Source of the DNA: Barthelona sp. PAP020
Lineage: Eukaryota > Metamonada: BaSk clade
Direction of reading: 5' to 3'
DNA length: 46,347 nt
Assembly (NCBI GenBank): GCA_040182905.1
Contig: JARQWU010000056.1
Coordinates: forward strand, 1 to 46,347
The position numbers and the translations under genes are program-made. The notes beneath the pieces are model-generated. The model did not search any database. It worked only from the letters and a program-made list of their open reading frames with translations, and was not told where the DNA came from. Of the stretch, positions 26,363 through 36,420 are shown piece by piece. Positions within the stretch are counted from its first letter, which is position 1; every line of letters begins with the position of its first letter.

Positions 26363-29300
26363 TTAATCATCATCTAAATCATCAAGGAAATCCAACAATG
26401 TATTGGCGCTAGATTTTGCACTTGATTTTGAGTTGGAAGTTGAACCCTGAGATGGTTTATTAACATTACGAGTTAAAGAGGTGACTCTACTTTTTGCAGG
26501 AGTAGTTTTCTTTGCAACAACTTTAGTTTTAGCTTTTGGAGCAGATTCAATCTTTTTGGCTGGCTTTTTGACTGCTTTTGCTGGTGCAGCTTTTGGTTTC
26601 GTAACTCGAGTTGATTTTGCTTTTCTCTTGGGTGGTGTTTCAATGACAGAATCTGCTTCTTCATCATCTTCATCATCAAACAAACTATTGTTTAACTCAT
26701 CATCTTCCAAAAAGTCTTCTTCTTCAAAAAGTGATGAATCTAAATCCAATCTCCTGTCATTATTTTCATCATCGGAAAACATTTCACCAGACATCTCATC
26801 AAATTCATCAGAATATTCAATTTCTTCTTCAGGACTTTGAATTCTAGACTTTTTGCCTTTATTGCTTTTTGATTCAACTTTTCTTGAAGTTCTGCTATTT
26901 TTTGTCGCTTTCAGTGTTGATTTTTTGACAGGTGTTTCATCAAATTCATCAGAATAGTCAATTTCTTCTTCTTCTTCTTCTTCTTCTTCTTCTTCAAAAG
27001 GACTTTGAATCCTGGATTTTCTACTTTTATTATTTCTTTCTTCAAATTTTTTCGAAGGTTTACTGTCTTTTGCTGTTTTTTGTGTAGGTTTTTTAACAGG
27101 TGTATCATCAAACACTGAACTATCCAAATACAAATCATCATCTTCTTCTTCATACAGATCTTCATAAATATTTTCATCATCATCAATAATCGGTTGTTTT
27201 TTTCTTAAACTCATTTGTGCTTTCTTTAAGATGGGACTTTGGGAGACCTTTCTTGATCGAGTTGATCTTGAATTTGTTGATTTTTTCGAACTAAGACCTT
27301 CCATCTCAATTTCATCATCATCCTCTATTTCAGGAGTTTTTGATTTCCTGGAACCTTTTTTCTTTTGTGTTTTACGTTCTGGGACATAAACAACATCATC
27401 ATCAGTGCTGTTCTTTTCATCAGCATCATCGTCATCATCAATATCACGCTTTTTCTTTTTTGTTTCTTTTTTAACAGTACTGCCTTTCTTACTTTTAGCT
27501 TTAATACTGGCAAGAATACTTTCTGCATCCGAAGATGTTGAACCGCTTATCTTTTTTAATTTTTTAGTGTTAGCAGATAAAACTTCTTCAAGATTGGGAA
27601 CAGGTTCATTAGGTCTGTCATAACCAGGAACAATTTTTTCCGTGATTTCTTTCTCAAATTCAATCCACAACTTTTCAAATTCATCTAATTCTTCTCTCCA
27701 AAGATCTTCAGCAGTTTTACCAATCAAAGTTTGCAAATCATTTTCGATTTTTCTCATTTCTTCTTCTAACTTTTGAATTCGCTTCAAACTGAATGTTCTA
27801 ATTGCAAGATTCAACAAATAATTGTATCCTTCCAATTCTTTTGAATTGAGATCATCAAAATCTTTTACAACTTTAACAGGAACACCATCGACTACCATTG
27901 AAAAATCGTTTTCCATCAATACACTGAATATGTACTCGTCAGATTTCTTTCTGAAATCAATTTCTTCATTGATATACATTTCAATGAACTTAACTTTATT
28001 TCTAGCAATTTCCAATCTTTTGATAAAATCATCAATTAAAAATGTTCTTCTTTCTTGATATTTCATTAATCTTTGATCAAAAAAATCTTTGATCAATTCT
28101 TCAGGGGTTGTAAACCTTCTAATTTTCTTTTGAGAATCAAAAAACACCATATTATTTAAAGAAATGTTTTTGGTAAGCTTAAAATGCTTTAAAATAGCAC
28201 TTTCATTCTTTAATTTTTTAAACTCAGAAGGTGAAAAGGTAATGTTAAAATCAACAGTATTTTCAGTTGAAAAATCATCATAGCTTTCAATTTTTATTGA
28301 ACTCTTTGATTTGCTATCCATATAATTTTCCAGCATTTCTCTAAATTTATCATTCCAAAATTGAAAAGGTAATTCAGTAATTCTCAATCTGTTTTCATCT
28401 TCATATAACTCATATTTACCAATACATTCATAAGTACCAGGTTTTTTCTCACCTTTAGAATTATAAATTGGTTCAATACGACAATCTAGTCCTCTAACCC
28501 AAGGTTTTAAAGGTCTTTGATCCTTTTTATCCAATAGATCCCTGACATTCTCACATAGTTGTAAAGGATGAAAAGGTGGTGCAGATGAACTCCATCCTGA
28601 ACCAATTCCTAAACTTCCATTTACTAGTGCCATGGGTAATATGGGATAATATACATCAGGTTCAATGCTTTGTCCATCATCATCTAAATATGTTAACAAT
28701 GAATCATCATCTTTAGGGAAAATAATTCTTGTAATCTTTTGCAACATGGTATGAATATATCTGTGTTGTGAATGATCATTACCTCCCATAGGTCTGGAAC
28801 CGAAAATACCATCTGGATATAATAATGGTATGTTATTTGAACCAACAAATTCTTGAGCTAATCCAACGATAGTATCACCTAAAGAACCTTCACCATGATG
28901 ATAACCAGTGTGTTCAGCAATATAACCCATCAATTGGGCAACTTTTACAGGTTTGATCAAATTACGCTTGAAACAACCAAATATGATTTTTCTCTGTCCA
29001 GGTTTAAATCCGTCAATTGCTGAAGGAATCATTCTTAGATTTGAATAATTTGAATAAGCTATATATTCTTTATTAATAAAATCACTAATTTTTAAAGAAG
29101 TTTTTGTGTGATCAACGTACGAATTATACTCATAACCATTTAACCAAACTTTTCTAGCATCACTGGCCTTCAATTTAAACGCTATTTCCATTAAAGGATC
29201 ATCTCTGGAAGGACTATATGTAAAATTTAACACATGTTTGGATAAATTTGAAAAATATTCTTTACCTTCTTTAGGTGTGGATGAACCCAAACCTTTGTAA

Positions 29301-31270
29301 TATTTAATATGCCATTTACCTATATTATTGTTGATATCAGGTGTTTCAAACCATTCAGTATATTCTGGTAATGTAAAAAATGAATGAATTTTTTTTTTAA
29401 AGCTGGCTTTAACAATAGGGGTAACAAACTCTTGTAAAAATCCATTTCTTTTTAGTAAACTAGGCCAAAAATAATGAATAAAGTTTACAACTAATCCTTT
29501 AATATGAGAACCATCATAATCTTGATCAGCCATTATCATAAGATGTCCATATCTTAATGATTTAAACGTCTTTTCATCAGTATAATCTTTCCCTTGTTTC
29601 AATCCCAATATTTGTTTCAAATTAGAAATTTCAACACAATTCTTTATTGCAGATGAAGAGGAATCACGTACATTCTTCATAACTCCACGTAATGGAAAAA
29701 CACCATATTGTTGTCTTCCAACCACACTTAATCCAGCCATAGCTAGACCTTTTGCAGAATCTCCTTCAGTTACAATTAAAGTACATTTGTATCCTTTACC
29801 ACTTCCAGCCCAAACAGCATCTTCTAATTTGGGAATACCTTTCAATCTTACAACTTTTTTTCCATCACTCTTCTGTAATTCTTTCATGTTAACAGTTTGA
29901 ACAATAGAATTCATTTTCCCTTTTAAATTTAAATCATTTAACAACTTTTTAGCAAAAGCATTCACGTTTTTAAAAGTGAACGTGCTTCCAAAGGCACTCG
30001 ATTTGGTAGCTAAAACATCTTTTGTTTGACTTTTAAATGAGGGTTGATTAATTAAACAGCGGATCCAGCAAAACATGTTATTTTTAATAGAATTAGGAGT
30101 TGGAGTTGTATTTCCCAACGCATCTTTTCCATATTCTTTAATAATCCCTTTTTGTAAAGGTTCTATCAATTGATTAACAACATAATCTACATGAGTCCCA
30201 CCATTAGAAGTATGAATGGAATTTACAAAAGTCATTTGGTTAAACTTATCAAATTTGGAAACTGCAATACCTATTTCCCAATTATCTAACTTTTCATATA
30301 AATACCAAACACCTTCTCCAGGAGTTTTAGAATTATTATTTTTAATTTTTTTAGCAAGATTTGTTTTTTTTGATGACAAAACAAATTCATCATCTGATTC
30401 TTCCTCTTCCTCTTCACTATTATTGTCATTATCATCTTTATTTGTTTCATCAGAAGGATTATCATAAAAAAACTTTTGAAAGAGCTCGATATATTCCTTA
30501 AAATTTTTTACAGGTAATGTTTGATCATTCAATTTCACTGTCACATTATTGTTGCAACCAGCAATATCCACAACTCTTCTCATCATAACATGAACAGTAT
30601 CTAATTCCATTTCATTCATATCAAATCTTTTCAAATCAGGATAAAAAGTAAGTCTAGTAAAATCACTGCGTTTCGCTTTACTAATAGCAGGAGTCGTTCT
30701 TTCACTCATATTATTAAAATATTCTTGTTTAAAATAATTTCCACTAGCCTTATCACTGGTTTCAACAATGAAATGTTTTGAAAAAATATTGGTTAATTTT
30801 GCTCCTAACCCATTTCTACCACCAGTAACTCTTTCTTGAGTATCATCATAATTTGAAGAAGTCAACATGTGACCAAAAATCATTTCAGGGACATACATGC
30901 CATGTTCCTCATGAATTTCAACAGGTATACCAGTACCATTATTCTCAACACTTATCATATTGTCTTCAGGCTTAATATACACAGTAATCTTATTCATGGA
31001 TGGGCAATTCTGTTTATGATCAGAAGCATTAACCAAAATTTCATCAAATATTTGAACCAACCCTTGACTATATTCAATTTCTGTGTATTCCAAACCATTT
31101 TCTGGAGAATATATCCAAGTCTTCTCCTTATTTTTTCCAACTGCTCCAATGAAGACATCTGGTCTTTTTAATACATGTTCTTGTTGTGTTAACTTTTGAT
31201 AACGCTCAGTACGCTTCACCATATCAACAAAAAAAAAAGGAAAAAAAGTGAGCCAAAACTGTGCAGGCAT
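26363..31270 (-). CDS. TOP2: DNA topoisomerase II
   Basis: Passes one DNA duplex through another to decatenate chromosomes. 1635 residues from the first ATG at 31270; the ATG at 31222 (MVKRTERYQK, 1619 residues) is an equally good start, because conserved sequence begins just after it. The GHKL ATPase shows NASDH, VENNGTGIP and GGRNGLGAKL. The TOPRIM domain shows VTEGDSAKGLA and ADQDYDGSHIKG. The winged-helix active site is HRYIHTM, with catalytic Tyr838 (Tyr822 from the second ATG). The core ends near residue 1230. The tail of about 400 residues alternates acidic and basic stretches, contains a duplicated block and an 11-Glu run, and ends in an Ala/Lys/Pro-rich segment and LLDFLDDLDDD. It is head to head with RBBP4. 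Confidence 0.97.
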   Translation of the reverse strand: MPAQFWLTFFPFFFVDMVKRTERYQKLTQQEHVLKRPDVFIGAVGKNKEKTWIYSPENGLEYTEIEYSQGLVQIFDEILVNASDHKQNCPSMNKITVYIKPEDNMISVENNGTGIPVEIHEEHGMYVPEMIFGHMLTSSNYDDTQERVTGGRNGLGAKLTNIFSKHFIVETSDKASGNYFKQEYFNNMSERTTPAISKAKRSDFTRLTFYPDLKRFDMNEMELDTVHVMMRRVVDIAGCNNNVTVKLNDQTLPVKNFKEYIELFQKFFYDNPSDETNKDDNDNNSEEEEEESDDEFVLSSKKTNLAKKIKNNNSKTPGEGVWYLYEKLDNWEIGIAVSKFDKFNQMTFVNSIHTSNGGTHVDYVVNQLIEPLQKGIIKEYGKDALGNTTPTPNSIKNNMFCWIRCLINQPSFKSQTKDVLATKSSAFGSTFTFKNVNAFAKKLLNDLNLKGKMNSIVQTVNMKELQKSDGKKVVRLKGIPKLEDAVWAGSGKGYKCTLIVTEGDSAKGLAMAGLSVVGRQQYGVFPLRGVMKNVRDSSSSAIKNCVEISNLKQILGLKQGKDYTDEKTFKSLRYGHLMIMADQDYDGSHIKGLVVNFIHYFWPSLLKRNGFLQEFVTPIVKASFKKKIHSFFTLPEYTEWFETPDINNNIGKWHIKYYKGLGSSTPKEGKEYFSNLSKHVLNFTYSPSRDDPLMEIAFKLKASDARKVWLNGYEYNSYVDHTKTSLKISDFINKEYIAYSNYSNLRMIPSAIDGFKPGQRKIIFGCFKRNLIKPVKVAQLMGYIAEHTGYHHGEGSLGDTIVGLAQEFVGSNNIPLLYPDGIFGSRPMGGNDHSQHRYIHTMLQKITRIIFPKDDDSLLTYLDDDGQSIEPDVYYPILPMALVNGSLGIGSGWSSSAPPFHPLQLCENVRDLLDKKDQRPLKPWVRGLDCRIEPIYNSKGEKKPGTYECIGKYELYEDENRLRITELPFQFWNDKFREMLENYMDSKSKSSIKIESYDDFSTENTVDFNITFSPSEFKKLKNESAILKHFKLTKNISLNNMVFFDSQKKIRRFTTPEELIKDFFDQRLMKYQERRTFLIDDFIKRLEIARNKVKFIEMYINEEIDFRKKSDEYIFSVLMENDFSMVVDGVPVKVVKDFDDLNSKELEGYNYLLNLAIRTFSLKRIQKLEEEMRKIENDLQTLIGKTAEDLWREELDEFEKLWIEFEKEITEKIVPGYDRPNEPVPNLEEVLSANTKKLKKISGSTSSDAESILASIKAKSKKGSTVKKETKKKKRDIDDDDDADEKNSTDDDVVYVPERKTQKKKGSRKSKTPEIEDDDEIEMEGLSSKKSTNSRSTRSRKVSQSPILKKAQMSLRKKQPIIDDDENIYEDLYEEEDDDLYLDSSVFDDTPVKKPTQKTAKDSKPSKKFEERNNKSRKSRIQSPFEEEEEEEEEEEIDYSDEFDETPVKKSTLKATKNSRTSRKVESKSNKGKKSRIQSPEEEIEYSDEFDEMSGEMFSDDENNDRRLDLDSSLFEEEDFLEDDELNNSLFDDEDDEEADSVIETPPKRKAKSTRVTKPKAAPAKAVKKPAKKIESAPKAKTKVVAKKTTPAKSRVTSLTRNVNKPSQGSTSNSKSSAKSSANTLLDFLDDLDDD
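26800..27115 (-). repeat. Duplicated block in the TOP2 C-terminal tail
   Basis: Two tandem protein repeats of about 50-57 residues. Each runs from TPVKK(P/S)T through a basic Ser/Lys segment to KSRIQSP, an acidic stretch and (D/E)YSDEFDE. The copies differ at many positions and in the length of the Glu run. Boundaries are approximate. Confidence 0.75.
26963..26996. repeat. TTC/GAA trinucleotide microsatellite
   Basis: About eleven uninterrupted TTC units on the plus strand encode the Glu run inside one copy of the TOP2 tail repeat. Likely length-variable. Confidence 0.85.
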
Positions 31271-31422
31271 AATTTTGTTCTGACTTTCGACTCACACAAC
31301 AAAATTGGCAATTTTTTATTAATTTAAAAAGGTATATCACCCCATACAAAAATATAACACAATAAAAAAAATTCCTTTTTGTTGTTTGTTGTCATTTATC
31401 AACATTTATTTTGTCATTAAAT
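31271..31422. promoter_or_regulatory. Shared divergent promoter of TOP2 and RBBP4
   Basis: 152 bp between the outermost TOP2 ATG and the RBBP4 ATG (200 bp if TOP2 starts at 31222). A+T-rich with an A run and several TTTATTT-type segments. A single short spacer must serve both genes. Confidence 0.5.
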
Positions 31423-32631
31423 ATGGCCGATACTAGTCTCGAATATAAGATGTGGAAAAAGAATACACCTTTTCTGTATGACCAAGTTATTACCCATCCA
31501 TTAGAATTACCCAGTCTTACAGTGAATTGGTTGCCAGATGTTGAATATGAACAGACTGATGATTGTATTACTCAACGTCTATTAATTGGAACCCATGCTC
31601 CAATGGGTGAACCCAATTATCTGAAAATTTTGAATGTTACATTACCTACCACAGAAAATGAGAACGATATTGAACAACAAAATGTAGAAACTTCAGGATC
31701 TGACGATGAAGATAGTTGTAGAATGGTTGTTGAAAAGATGAAAATTTTTCATCCAGGTGAAATTAATATTGCAAGACATTGTCCCCATAATAGTGTTTTG
31801 ATTGCAACACGTTCTCCTGAAGGGTGTTTTGTCTTTAATTATACCAGACATCCTTCAGTTCCAACAAAGAGTCGAGACCCTTTTCCTGATATTACGTTAA
31901 ATGATTGTGTGGGTGATTATTTTGCTCTTGCTTGGTCTCCTGTTGCCAATGCAATGTTAGCATCTGGATCTGATGGAAGAGCTGTTGTTTGGGATTTAGA
32001 AGGTGAGTTTCCTCAAGCTTTTGACCCAATTTGGACGGGAATTGTTGGAAATGAAATCAATGATGTCCAATTTCATTGCCAAGATCGAAACATTTTGGCT
32101 GCTGCTGGTGAAGAATTATGTATTTTTGATTTACGTGGAAACGATACACTTAAGCCAAAGAATCCTCATCAAGGAAGCGTTAACTGTATTGGGTTTAATC
32201 ATTTCAATCCTAATATCTTCTTGAGTGGTGGACAAGATTCAATTGTCAAATTGTGGGACATACGTAATTTGTCTGAGCCTCTGTATAACTTTTGTGGGCA
32301 TGATGATGAAGTTTTTGGGGTGTCATTTTCTCCTTTCAACGAGGTCGCTTTCGCTTCAAGTTCAGCAGATAGAAAAATTGCCATTTGGGATCCAACCAGA
32401 ATTGGTGAACTTCAATCTGAAGCTGACAGACAGGATGGTGCTGCTGAATTACTTTTCTTACATACTGGTCATCAAGCTAGAATTTGTGATTTCACCTGGA
32501 ATCCCAATAAAGGTCATGAATATCTTATGGCAAGTGTTGCTGAAGATAATCTTTTACAAATATGGCAAATTGCTAGTAACATTTATGGTAAATTATCATT
32601 AGATCAAATAACCCTTGATCAAGTTGAATGA
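31423..32631 (+). CDS. RBBP4: RBBP4/MSI1-type histone-binding WD40 protein
   Basis: Histone H3-H4 chaperone subunit shared by CAF-1, histone deacetylase and Polycomb-type complexes. 402 residues from the ATG at 31423 (MADTSLEYKMW; the longer reading starts at TTG), near the usual 410-425. The N-terminal helix EYKMWKKNTPFLYDQVITHPLE is the family signature. Seven WD repeats follow, with GTHAPMGEPNYL, IARHCPHNSVLIATRS, GHDDEVFGVSFSPF and SSSADRKIAIWD. A short acidic insert (SGSDDEDS) sits between the first repeats. The end (NLLQIWQIASNIY) is the canonical last strand. Nuclear by family. Its neighbour TOP2 is divergent, so chromatin assembly and topology genes share a spacer. Confidence 0.95.
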   Translation: MADTSLEYKMWKKNTPFLYDQVITHPLELPSLTVNWLPDVEYEQTDDCITQRLLIGTHAPMGEPNYLKILNVTLPTTENENDIEQQNVETSGSDDEDSCRMVVEKMKIFHPGEINIARHCPHNSVLIATRSPEGCFVFNYTRHPSVPTKSRDPFPDITLNDCVGDYFALAWSPVANAMLASGSDGRAVVWDLEGEFPQAFDPIWTGIVGNEINDVQFHCQDRNILAAAGEELCIFDLRGNDTLKPKNPHQGSVNCIGFNHFNPNIFLSGGQDSIVKLWDIRNLSEPLYNFCGHDDEVFGVSFSPFNEVAFASSSADRKIAIWDPTRIGELQSEADRQDGAAELLFLHTGHQARICDFTWNPNKGHEYLMASVAEDNLLQIWQIASNIYGKLSLDQITLDQVE

Positions 32632-32791
32632 TAGTAATGTTATAAATTTTGAGTTTTTTCTTATTCAATATTTGATATTATTTTTATTCTTTGTATTTCT
32701 TTTGGTTTAGATGAATGGTAAATTGAAAATATTGAAGCTTGACAAAAAAATGGGAAAATGAAATCAAAAAAATTTTCTTTTCTTTTACCTC

Positions 32792-35700
32792 ATGAGTTCA
32801 TTCAACGAGAATGATCCTCGATCGCCTCCAAAATCTGCAGCTGCATCTAAATTAGAAGCAGTTAATGCATTTGATTCATTTGTTGTGGAAACACCTGATC
32901 AATTCATTAATTTGTGTGAAGAATTGAAAGAAAAAGAATTATTCACCGATAAGTCTGTAGTTGTTGTTTCAAAAGTGTTTAAAATTATTGCAGATAAGAT
33001 TGTATTATTTGATGGTAGTAAATTGGATTCATATTTTGCCCAAGAATTCAGTAATTTATTTATTTCTCAAACAACTAATCAAAAAATATTACAGCCTTTA
33101 TCAATAATATTGACTACTTTTTGCACGATCGATTCAATTACTTTAGAACATATTTGTAATACTCTTTGCAATTATGAACATTCAAATTTAAAACATTTAT
33201 CTAATTTAGCTTATTTAATTAATATTATTGCTCAATCAATTAATTTCGATTATACAAGTTTTTTTTTAAAGCATATTGATGAAAATAATCGTGATGTCAG
33301 AAGAAAAATGTTAGATTTAGCTAAGACTTTATATAGTAAGGACACAAAATTCATTAATAAAATTTCCTCCTTAAATCAACAGCTTTTAAAAACTGTATCT
33401 GAACATCTGGGAGCTGATACACCTAAAAGTGTTGATGAGCCGAAAGTTAAAGAGAGTATAAAGAAATCAAAAGTTCATGTTGAAATGGTAAAAAACTTTA
33501 ACATGAATTCCTTATCAATCAAGAATCTCAGTTCTGCTAAATGGAAGGAAAGACAAAAATATGTCAAAGAAATATTAAATAATTTGATTGAAGAAGATGT
33601 TTCCTCGGAATTACCAAAAGATTTTGCCAGGGCCTTGAAAGAACGTTTAAAATGTGAATCTGTTGTTGCTATCAACATTGATATTGTTGAATTTATAAAA
33701 ATATACTTTGAAAAGGCTCAATCTAATGCAAATGCTGTTAAATCTGCTAAAGGATTTGTGGATGCGTTAGTTCCTTTGTTAAACGATAACAATAAAAGAT
33801 TGAGACAAGGAGTATTGATTACTTTAACTACAATCACAAAGATAACCACTTTGAAGAAAGTTTTGCCTGCTTTTTTAAAGGGTTTGGAAAACCAAGCACA
33901 AACTGGTCAAATTGAAATCCTTCAATTTCTTTTGAGTTGTATTGAAGATGAAGATTTTTTACCTGCTTTAAATGCTTTAGTTGTATGCATTGTACCTTTA
34001 TTAACCGAAGGTAATAACACAATTAGGTCATTAACAGAAGAGCTTTTGATGAAATTGGTTACAAAAACAGGAATGGTTCCGGTTATGAAGCGTTATAGCA
34101 AATTATCAACTGCTGATAAAAATTTGGTTGAGCAATATTTTGATAAATTGAATTCTGTTGCTGTAATTGTTACCGAAAATGAGAATGAAATCGAGGATAT
34201 TGAAATCGAGAAAAACCAACAACGTGAACGTGAACAAGTTAATGTTGAGAATGAACACGAAGAAATTCAAGGGAAACACCACAATATTGTTGAAAAGAAT
34301 CAAACTAGAAGCAGACCTAAATTTACTAAAGCTAAATTGGTTGAATCTAGTTCTAATTCTAAAAATAGAAGTATTTCAACTACTGAAAGTAAACCCAAGC
34401 TAAAAACAAAGACTAAAGCAAAAAAAAATGTTATCAATATAAGTCAAAAATTTGCCAAGACAAAAAAACCTTCAGACAGTATTGAAGAGGCTGAAATAAT
34501 TCATAATAAACATATATTGGAACCATTACATGAAGATAGTAACGACAGTAAAGAAGAAGAGGAAGAAAAAATTGAATCTGTGGAGAATGAAGAAATAGAA
34601 ATGAAAATGAGAAACATTTCAGCGACTTTCGACACTTTTAATTTTGAAGCTCCTGGAATTAAAGCAATAAATATTAATCGACTTTCTCAAACAATGACCC
34701 CAAGAATTACAAGGATTGAAATGTTTACTGAAGAACAAGATGATTCTGTGTTGGTTGATCGATTAAAAAAATTGATAAACAACTTGAAATCATCAAATGA
34801 ACACATTCTTGCTGAAACACACAAGAACATTGCAATTCTTATCACTGAAACCAAACGTACCAAAATTTTTGCATCAATTGTTGATGAACTTGTTGAAGGT
34901 TTAACTTTTTCTTTGACATTAGTCTTTGGTGATGTTTATAATTACAATGTACTTCTTGCAAAATATGTCTTAAATTCATTAGGTGTAGTTTTCAATGATC
35001 ATGATCTCGCATCACAAGTATCAGGCTTATATTTGAAAAAATTGATTGAATCCATTTTGGTTCTGATGGTCAACCCTGATTTATTGACTTTGGAGGAAGG
35101 AAATAGCATGTTCAAAGCTCTTAATCGCATTCTTGATTTTATAATTAAGAATACTGATTTTCATCGTATTTTGCTAACATTTTTACAATTAATATTTCAT
35201 TTTTATTTTGTTAATTCCAGAGATAATGCTGAAACTGAAAAATTAATGAAAGTTTTAAGAAAAAATTTTTCAAAATTGATTGAAAAATTAGATGCACATA
35301 GCATTGTTAAGATTGACATTTCAATTGTTTTAAAGCAGATTAATCTTTTGTTACTGAGTTATTCTGGTTCATTAATTGTTCAAAACGAACAAATGATGGA
35401 CATACCCATTTTGATTTTACCATTACTGGAAAAAATTATCTTTTTGACAAAAAAACAAACTCTTGATCATTTTTCTTTCGTACCTATTGATAAAGGTGGT
35501 TCTTTACTTTTGAAACAATACATTTCTCAGTACTTGGCAAAATTTGATTGTAATGATGAAGCAAACAGAGTGTCAAACCTTTACGTTGCTAGCAACCCTC
35601 AGAATTACAATGATGAAGATCCTTCAGTTTTAGCAGATAACTTTTTGCTAAAGTTAAATGAATTGAAGAACAATTCAAAGAACACTTATTCAAATCTAAC

Positions 35701-35998
35701 TTTTGTTGATAAGAATGCAGCAGCTCTTTCAGTTGAACAATTTACAACCTCCCCTTTCAATTTACCCAATTCACCCTTATTGACAACTTCAACAAAACAA
35801 AAAGTTTCCCTAAATACACCACTGGTTAACGTATCTCAAATTAGTTCGGTATCTTCAGACTCATCAAGACGTTTACAAGATTTAAAACAAAGAATAGAAC
35901 ATACAGTTATGACTGATACCACAAAAAACCATGTTTCTGAAGCTCCTGAGGCCTTAAAGAATCTTCAAAATAGGATTTCTTTTTTAATGAATGAATGA
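32792..35998 (+). CDS. XMAP215/Dis1/ch-TOG family microtubule regulator
   Basis: Family members bind tubulin through TOG domains and act as microtubule polymerases at plus ends and spindle poles. 1068 residues. An N-terminal HEAT-like TOG region (about 25-210), a second TOG array (about 240-455, starting NLSSAKWKERQKYVKEILNNL, with RLRQGVLITLTTITK), a highly charged disordered linker (about 460-620, Glu/Lys-rich) and a C-terminal helical region (about 650-930). The C-terminal region resembles the conserved C-terminal domain of ch-TOG (DLLTLEEGNSMFKALNRILDFIIKN, then LDHFSFVPIDKGGSLLLKQYI). Human ch-TOG has five TOG domains; two are seen here, as in fungal Stu2/Dis1. A CLASP-type protein is the alternative. 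Confidence 0.72.
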   Translation: MSSFNENDPRSPPKSAAASKLEAVNAFDSFVVETPDQFINLCEELKEKELFTDKSVVVVSKVFKIIADKIVLFDGSKLDSYFAQEFSNLFISQTTNQKILQPLSIILTTFCTIDSITLEHICNTLCNYEHSNLKHLSNLAYLINIIAQSINFDYTSFFLKHIDENNRDVRRKMLDLAKTLYSKDTKFINKISSLNQQLLKTVSEHLGADTPKSVDEPKVKESIKKSKVHVEMVKNFNMNSLSIKNLSSAKWKERQKYVKEILNNLIEEDVSSELPKDFARALKERLKCESVVAINIDIVEFIKIYFEKAQSNANAVKSAKGFVDALVPLLNDNNKRLRQGVLITLTTITKITTLKKVLPAFLKGLENQAQTGQIEILQFLLSCIEDEDFLPALNALVVCIVPLLTEGNNTIRSLTEELLMKLVTKTGMVPVMKRYSKLSTADKNLVEQYFDKLNSVAVIVTENENEIEDIEIEKNQQREREQVNVENEHEEIQGKHHNIVEKNQTRSRPKFTKAKLVESSSNSKNRSISTTESKPKLKTKTKAKKNVINISQKFAKTKKPSDSIEEAEIIHNKHILEPLHEDSNDSKEEEEEKIESVENEEIEMKMRNISATFDTFNFEAPGIKAININRLSQTMTPRITRIEMFTEEQDDSVLVDRLKKLINNLKSSNEHILAETHKNIAILITETKRTKIFASIVDELVEGLTFSLTLVFGDVYNYNVLLAKYVLNSLGVVFNDHDLASQVSGLYLKKLIESILVLMVNPDLLTLEEGNSMFKALNRILDFIIKNTDFHRILLTFLQLIFHFYFVNSRDNAETEKLMKVLRKNFSKLIEKLDAHSIVKIDISIVLKQINLLLLSYSGSLIVQNEQMMDIPILILPLLEKIIFLTKKQTLDHFSFVPIDKGGSLLLKQYISQYLAKFDCNDEANRVSNLYVASNPQNYNDEDPSVLADNFLLKLNELKNNSKNTYSNLTFVDKNAAALSVEQFTTSPFNLPNSPLLTTSTKQKVSLNTPLVNVSQISSVSSDSSRRLQDLKQRIEHTVMTDTTKNHVSEAPEALKNLQNRISFLMNE

Positions 35999-36420
35999 AG
36001 AAATAAAATTGTGAATAGATCCATATTTTTTTTTGTTTTTGTTTTGATCTTCTCTTTTTTCCAATGAAGAAGGATATTCTGCCATATTCTCGTCCATTAT
36101 TTTAACCAAGGTATGAACCTTTATAAATTTTTTCAATCAGGCAAAAGAGATCCATTTTTGATGTATCTTTGGAAAAATTGTTCAATTTGATCTTTAGTAA
36201 CAGATTTGATTATTTATCTCATGAAGAATCAAGAAAATTGAGGTTTAAGTGTTGAACTATCTTCACAGATTCTTAGACCCATTTATCCGAATGTCAAGTG
36301 TTTTCATTTGATAAACCGTCTGACTTATTGTGAATCAAAAACTTGTATTATCGATGATCTACAATTCATTGAACGAAAAATTAAACAGAAAAATTTATTC
36401 ATCAAAGCACAATTCACAAA
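35999..36420. other. Convergent spacer, no gene recognised
   Basis: About 420 bp between convergent genes. An AATAAA signal occurs just after the XMAP215-type gene. A short ATG frame near 36064 stops after 14 codons. No RNA gene supported. Confidence 0.4.

Noticed and set aside
36110-36145. GTATGA...TCAG intron-like segment
   Set aside because: No ACTAAC motif and no coding frame on either side to join.
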